Source: Collimonas humicola (lineage in GTDB: Bacteria > Pseudomonadota > Gammaproteobacteria > Burkholderiales > Burkholderiaceae_D). Taken from it: a stretch of 64,000 nucleotides of DNA. The number at the start of each line of letters is the position of its first letter. The stretch's first letter is position 1. Positions 59,885 through 64,000 of this stretch are shown here, piece after piece. The notes beneath the pieces are model-generated. The model was not told the DNA's origin, made no database searches, and worked only from the letters and a program-made list of their open reading frames with translations. Made by a program: the position numbers and the translations under genes. The stretch is from contig NZ_JAGQEE010000002.1 in NCBI RefSeq assembly GCF_018304945.1, forward strand, positions 62,001-126,000. The letters run 5' to 3'.

Positions 59885-62092
59885 TCAGCCTTGCTGCAAG
59901 CAATGCAAGCGCGAATAATGACCAGCCTCATGCTGGAGCAGCTCAGCATGCGTTCCTGCTTCAACGATCTGACCACGATCCATGACGACGATGCGGTTCG
60001 CATCCCGCACCGCTGAGAGGCGGTGGGCAATAATAATGACCGTGCGACCTTTGCAAATGGCCTTCATATTGTCTTGAACGATGCGCTCGCTTTCGTAGTC
60101 CAGCGCACTGGTGGCCTCGTCAAAAATCAGCACGCGCGGGTTAGTCATCAAAGCGCGGGCAATTGCGATGCGCTGGCGTTGTCCACCCGAGAGGGTAGAG
60201 CCATGCTCGCCCACCAGGGTATCGTAGCCTTCAGGCAACTCCAGAATGAATTCATGCGCCCCCGCGAGTTTGGCTGCTTGAATCACTGCCGCCAGAGGAG
60301 CCCCCGGGTCGGCCAAGGCAATGTTGTCGCGGATACTACGAGCGAACAGCACGTTTTCTTGTAGCACCACGCCGATCTGACGGCGCAGTGAGGTGGAGTC
60401 AGCCAGCGCCAAATCCATGCCATCGACCAGCACCCGGCCACGCTCTGGCACAAATAGGCGCTGCACCAGCTTGGTCAAAGTGCTCTTGCCTGAACCAGAA
60501 CGCCCGACGATGCCAATCACTTCTCCAGCGGCAATGTCTATCGACACATTCCTAAGCACCTCCGGCCCGTCAGGCCTATAACGAAACACCACCTCATCAA
60601 GCGTGATGCGCCCGCTCAACGCTGGCAACGCGCTCTTGTTGCCCGCAATCTCCGTAGGGGTATTCAGAATGTCGCCCAGGCGCTGAACAGAAATCCCTGT
60701 TTGCTGAAAATCAGTCCACAACTGCGCCAGCCGCATGACCGGTTGCGCCACCTGACCTGCCAGCATGTTGAAGGCTATCAACTGACCAACTGTCAGGTAA
60801 TTGTCGATCACCAGCCGTGCGCCCACATACATGGTGGCCACTGTCACCAGTTTTGAGATCAAGGTCACGCCACTGTTGGCAAATGTGCCGACAGTGGCGG
60901 TCTTGAAACTCGAGGACACATAGGCGGCCAACTGATTGTCCCATTTGCGGGCCCAGTGTGGCTCCACCGCCATCGCCTTGACGGTATCGATGCCGCTGAT
61001 GGTCTCCACCAGAAAGGCCTGATTCTCCGCGCCGCGATTAAACTTCTCATGCAAGCGTGCTCGCAGCAAGGGTGTGAACAGAGCCGACAAGATCACGTAG
61101 CATGGTAGCGAAATCACGACGATCAAGGTCAGCCAGCCGCTGTAGTGCAGCATTACGGCAATGAACACCACCGAAAACAACAGGTCCAGCACCAGAGTGA
61201 CGGCATTGCCAGTCAAGAAAGATCGGATATTCTCTAGCTCGCGCACTCGCGCCACTGAATCACCGACGCGCCGCGCCTGGAAATAGGCCAGTGGCAAGGT
61301 TAACAAATGCCGAAACAAGCGAGCGCCCAGTTCCACGTCAATGCGGCTGGTGGTGTGCGCAAACACAAAACTGCGCAAGGCGGTAAGCGAGACCTCGAAC
61401 AGCACAACTACTGTCAAGCCGATAGCAATCACATCCAAGGTAGTAAAGCCGCGATGCACCAACACCTTGTCCATCACCACCTGGAAGAATAACGGCGTAA
61501 TCAGCGCAAAGAATTGCAAGACAAAGCTGACCAGCAAGACTTCCAGCAGCAGCTTGCGGTACTTTACAATGGCCGGGATGAACCAGGTGAAATCGAATTT
61601 GGTCAACTCACCCACCGCTGAAGCGCGCGAGGCGAACAAGATCACCTCGCCCGACCAGCGCACTTGCAGTTCGATGAGATTCAACGTCTCGGGACGGCCG
61701 ACCGAGGGCGATTGAATCAGTACCTGATCGCCATCCACACGTGCCAGAATGAAGAAATCAATCGATCCGTCATCGCCATTCCCTACGACCACAGCGGGCA
61801 ACGGCGTCTTGGCCAGTCGCCCCACATCCACTTTCACGGCTTTGGCTTGCAGCCCAAGGCGTTTGGCTGCCAGCAACAGGTCGGTCGTACCCAAGGAGCC
61901 GCCAGTTGCTGTCAATTCATGTGTTAATTGATCTGCGTCGGCCGCCACGCCGTGCAAGCGCGCCATCATCACCAAACACGCCAAGCCGGTGTCGATATTG
62001 GGCAGCGAGGAAGAGGGTGGCTCCTGTTCTGTTGTTGAGCCGGTGATCGTCGGCCCTTTTTTGAGCAGGTTATCGCGGGGTACTTGTATCAT
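59885..62092 (-). CDS. Type I secretion ABC exporter with C39-like (non-cleaving) domain, HlyB type
   Basis: A 735-residue permease-ATPase. An N-terminal C39-peptidase-like domain (~30-155) has DTGLACLVMMARLHG where the catalytic Cys of true C39 proteases is replaced by Thr. It should thus dock RTX substrates without cutting them. The membrane domain (~165-450, five or six helices) and ATPase (Walker A GRSGSGKSTLTKLV, signature LSGGQRQRIAIARAL, Walker B VLIFDEATSALD) follow. The ATG at 62092 follows an in-frame TTG. It lies between the RTX gene and the adaptor gene. Confidence 0.95.
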   Translation of the reverse strand: MIQVPRDNLLKKGPTITGSTTEQEPPSSSLPNIDTGLACLVMMARLHGVAADADQLTHELTATGGSLGTTDLLLAAKRLGLQAKAVKVDVGRLAKTPLPAVVVGNGDDGSIDFFILARVDGDQVLIQSPSVGRPETLNLIELQVRWSGEVILFASRASAVGELTKFDFTWFIPAIVKYRKLLLEVLLVSFVLQFFALITPLFFQVVMDKVLVHRGFTTLDVIAIGLTVVVLFEVSLTALRSFVFAHTTSRIDVELGARLFRHLLTLPLAYFQARRVGDSVARVRELENIRSFLTGNAVTLVLDLLFSVVFIAVMLHYSGWLTLIVVISLPCYVILSALFTPLLRARLHEKFNRGAENQAFLVETISGIDTVKAMAVEPHWARKWDNQLAAYVSSSFKTATVGTFANSGVTLISKLVTVATMYVGARLVIDNYLTVGQLIAFNMLAGQVAQPVMRLAQLWTDFQQTGISVQRLGDILNTPTEIAGNKSALPALSGRITLDEVVFRYRPDGPEVLRNVSIDIAAGEVIGIVGRSGSGKSTLTKLVQRLFVPERGRVLVDGMDLALADSTSLRRQIGVVLQENVLFARSIRDNIALADPGAPLAAVIQAAKLAGAHEFILELPEGYDTLVGEHGSTLSGGQRQRIAIARALMTNPRVLIFDEATSALDYESERIVQDNMKAICKGRTVIIIAHRLSAVRDANRIVVMDRGQIVEAGTHAELLQHEAGHYSRLHCLQQG

Positions 62093-62118
62093 CAAACGCT
62101 GTTCTCTTCATCCACATG

Positions 62119-62157
62119 GCCCCATGGGTCTTGGCTGAAAGCCAAGACCCATGGGGC
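62119..62157 (-). other. Perfect 18-bp stem-loop between the RTX gene and its exporter gene
   Basis: GCCCCATGGGTCTTGGCT and its exact complement are separated by three bases. It lies 27 bases after the RTX stop and 26 bases before the exporter ATG. No U tract follows. It probably acts as an attenuator or mRNA 3' end stabiliser, so that more secreted protein than exporter is made. Confidence 0.8.
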
Positions 62158-62184
62158 GCAACGCCGTAGCCTTGGGCGCATGAC

Positions 62185-64000
62185 TTACTTCCAGCTAGCA
62201 GCGATCACCGGGTTCAGCGCCGTTTGGTAATCCGCCGGGAGCGTGGTCTGACCCGCAGCAGGCGGCACGAAGGCTGCCATTGCGGAGACTAGGGCATCGA
62301 CTTGACTTTCCAGCAGATGCTTGCCGTTACCCAAATCGAACCCGTCCACATGGTAGGCCGACCCGCTGTACCAGTCTCGCACCGTCAACTTGTCGTTGGT
62401 TTCCATCAACGTCAGTAGGAGATCGTTGCCCGTACGCTGCAGCCAGATTTGGCTCTCTGATACGTCAGCGCCAATCATCACACGGTCGCTTTCAGTTCCA
62501 GTAGAATCGTAGTTGTTGATGATATCTTTTCCCGAGCCTTTGCCGAACAGGTAAATGTCGTTGCCCGCACCGCCATTCAGGGTGTCGTTGCCATTACCAC
62601 CATTGAGAATATCGTTGCCAATCCCGCCATCCAGCGTGTGAGCCATTTCCCGCCCCGTCAGCGTATTGTCGCCAGCCAAGCCCTGCATATGGTTCACTAT
62701 GCCGGCAAAGCCGGTATAGATATCATTGCCAGCGGTACCCACCACCCGCTTTGCAATGTCTTCCAACGTCCAGGTCACGCCATCGCTAAATATGAACTGC
62801 TCAACCTGGTAGTTACTGTTGTAGAAGTAGCTCTCAACCGTCAGCTCATCAGACGTTCCGTATTTGATTATCAAGTTAGTACCATCACGCATGACTGCTA
62901 AAATTTCGCTTGACGCCACATCCGTAAATTGCACCACATCGGTATTCTTCTCTTCTAAAAAGGGCTCCCTGATGACATCAATCCCGTCACCCTTCGACAA
63001 CACATAAGTGTCGTTGCCAGCTCCACCTTTGAGTACATCGTTGCCGACGCCGCCTAACAAGATGTCGTTGCCAATGCCGCCATCGAGTGTGTCGTTACCA
63101 ATACCACCATCCAGCGTGTCAGCCATTTCCCGGCCCGTCAGCGTATCGTCGCCCGCCAAGCCTTGCATATGGTTCACTATGCCGGCAAAGCCAGTATAGA
63201 TATCATTGCCAGCAGTACCCACCACCCGCTTTGCAATGTCCTCCAACGTCCAGGTCACGCCATCACTAAATATGAACTGCTCAACTTGGTAGTTACTGTT
63301 GTAGAAGTAGCTCTCAACCCTCAACTCATCAGACGTCCCGTATTTGATTATCAAGTTAGTACCATCACGCATGACTGCTAAAATTTCACTTGACGCCACA
63401 TCCGTAAATTGCACCACGTCGGTATTCTTCTCTTCTAAAAAGGGCTCCCTGATGACATCAATCCCGTCACCCTTCGACAACACATAAATGTCGTTGCCAG
63501 CTCCGCCTTTGAGTACATCGTTGCCGACGCCGCCTAACAAGATGTCGTTGCCAATGCCGCCATCGAGTGTGTCGTTACCAATACCACCATCCAGCGTGTC
63601 AGCCATTTCCCGGCCCGTCAGCGTATCGTCGCCCGCCAAGCCTTGCATATGGTTCACTATGCCGGCAAAGCCAGTATAGATATCATTGCCAGCAGTACCC
63701 ACCACCCGCTTTGCAATGTCTTCCAACGTCCAGGTTACGCCATCACTGAATGTGAACTGCTCAACCTGGTAGTGACTACTGTAGAAGTAGCTTTCAACCC
63801 TCAGCTCATCAGACGTCCCGTATTTGATTATCAAGTTGGTACCATCACGCATGACTGCTAAAATTTCGCTTGACGCCACATCCGTAAATTGCACCACATC
63901 GGTATTCTTCTCTTCTAAAAAGGGCTCCCTGATGACATCAATCCCGTCACCCTTCGACAACACATAAGTGTCGTTGCCAGCTCCACCTTTGAGTACATCG
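62185..64000 (-). CDS. RTX calcium-binding secreted protein, C-terminal part (5' end outside window)
   Basis: The last ~604 residues of a large RTX protein whose N-terminus lies beyond base 64000. It consists of repeated blocks. Each has several GGxGxDxxx calcium-binding nonapeptides (GGIGNDTLDGGIGNDILLG) and a ~70-residue beta module (GDGIDVIREPFLEEKNTDVV, DGTNLIIKYGTSDELRVESY) of the haemolysin-related HCBP type. The final ~90 residues (LVSAMAAFVPPAAGQTTLP to the end) lack repeats and should carry the C-terminal type I secretion signal. It is secreted by the adjacent HlyB/HlyD pair. Activity (adhesin, lipase, toxin) cannot be told from this part. Confidence 0.94.
   Translation of the reverse strand, partial: DVLKGGAGNDTYVLSKGDGIDVIREPFLEEKNTDVVQFTDVASSEILAVMRDGTNLIIKYGTSDELRVESYFYSSHYQVEQFTFSDGVTWTLEDIAKRVVGTAGNDIYTGFAGIVNHMQGLAGDDTLTGREMADTLDGGIGNDTLDGGIGNDILLGGVGNDVLKGGAGNDIYVLSKGDGIDVIREPFLEEKNTDVVQFTDVASSEILAVMRDGTNLIIKYGTSDELRVESYFYNSNYQVEQFIFSDGVTWTLEDIAKRVVGTAGNDIYTGFAGIVNHMQGLAGDDTLTGREMADTLDGGIGNDTLDGGIGNDILLGGVGNDVLKGGAGNDTYVLSKGDGIDVIREPFLEEKNTDVVQFTDVASSEILAVMRDGTNLIIKYGTSDELTVESYFYNSNYQVEQFIFSDGVTWTLEDIAKRVVGTAGNDIYTGFAGIVNHMQGLAGDNTLTGREMAHTLDGGIGNDILNGGNGNDTLNGGAGNDIYLFGKGSGKDIINNYDSTGTESDRVMIGADVSESQIWLQRTGNDLLLTLMETNDKLTVRDWYSGSAYHVDGFDLGNGKHLLESQVDALVSAMAAFVPPAAGQTTLPADYQTALNPVIAASWK
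62590..64000. repeat. 480-bp tandem repeats inside the RTX gene
   Basis: Landmarks recur every 480 bases exactly. The same ~60-base tract appears at 62941, 63421 and 63901. Hand comparison of 240-base stretches gives about 95-96% identity between neighbouring copies. Each copy equals 160 codons. The copy nearest the 3' end diverges before about 62590. The array runs off the window end. Confidence 0.93.

Noticed and set aside
62590-64000. Regular repeats that could suggest a CRISPR array
   Set aside because: The period is 480 bases and the repeats are coding RTX modules in one open frame.

Overview
The window is a GC-rich, gene-dense piece of chromosome from a betaproteobacterium, most likely Oxalobacteraceae and close to Collimonas. 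The order LysM-dprA-smg-topB next to def-fmt, the slmA/pyrimidine 5'-nucleotidase pair, a DUF3717 protein, a phasin and a livM-livG fusion all fit Burkholderiales. This placement is by gene content and has not been searched. I see no rRNA, tRNA, insertion sequence, prophage or CRISPR array.

Layout. 1-4300: the 3' end of a carboxy-terminal processing protease, moeB, and a Tat-exported PhoD-type phosphatase. 4361-5225: ribH (type II lumazine synthase) behind an FMN riboswitch. 5310-10115: a branched-chain amino acid type ABC operon (livK, livH, livMG fusion, livF). 10222-12675: slmA, a HAD nucleotidase, and a TraB/GumN protein. 12712-16246: a small FNR neighbourhood. It holds a fatty acid desaturase, fnr and hemN. 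Perfect TTGAT-N4-ATCAA boxes lie upstream of the desaturase and of hemN. 16322-20361: mnmC with an eroded methyltransferase half, a YXWGXW protein, and an FAD oxidoreductase.

20390-31839 looks like a phosphorus-scavenging block. On the minus strand a lipoprotein metallophosphoesterase, preceded by a Pho-box-like element and TATAAT, overlaps a dihaem peroxidase. On the plus strand a compact run encodes exbD, tonB, a TonB-dependent receptor, exbB, a 5'-nucleotidase and a phospholipase D-like protein. 31862-36840 holds a DOPA-dioxygenase-like enzyme, DoxX, LysR, a phasin, an M15 peptidase and a patatin. 37037-41083 is a ferric ABC transporter split over both strands, with an easily missed 27-residue membrane peptide. 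41214-42968 has a B12-binding radical SAM protein and DUF3717. 42969-49252 is a complete ribose operon (rbsBACRKD) with a palindromic LacI-type operator. 49428-58396 is housekeeping: aminotransferase, topB, smg, dprA, LysM, def and fmt.

58454-64000 is a type I secretion locus (HlyD adaptor, HlyB-like exporter, and the C-terminal end of a large RTX protein). It is visibly more AT-rich than the rest. The RTX gene carries near-identical 480-bp tandem repeats and runs off the window end. An 18-bp perfect stem-loop separates it from the exporter.

No element is a proven new system. The strongest candidates for novelty are the dedicated TonB/phosphoesterase operon with its Pho-like neighbour, the FNR-controlled desaturase/hemN pair, the degenerate MnmC and the 27-residue peptide next to the iron transporter.
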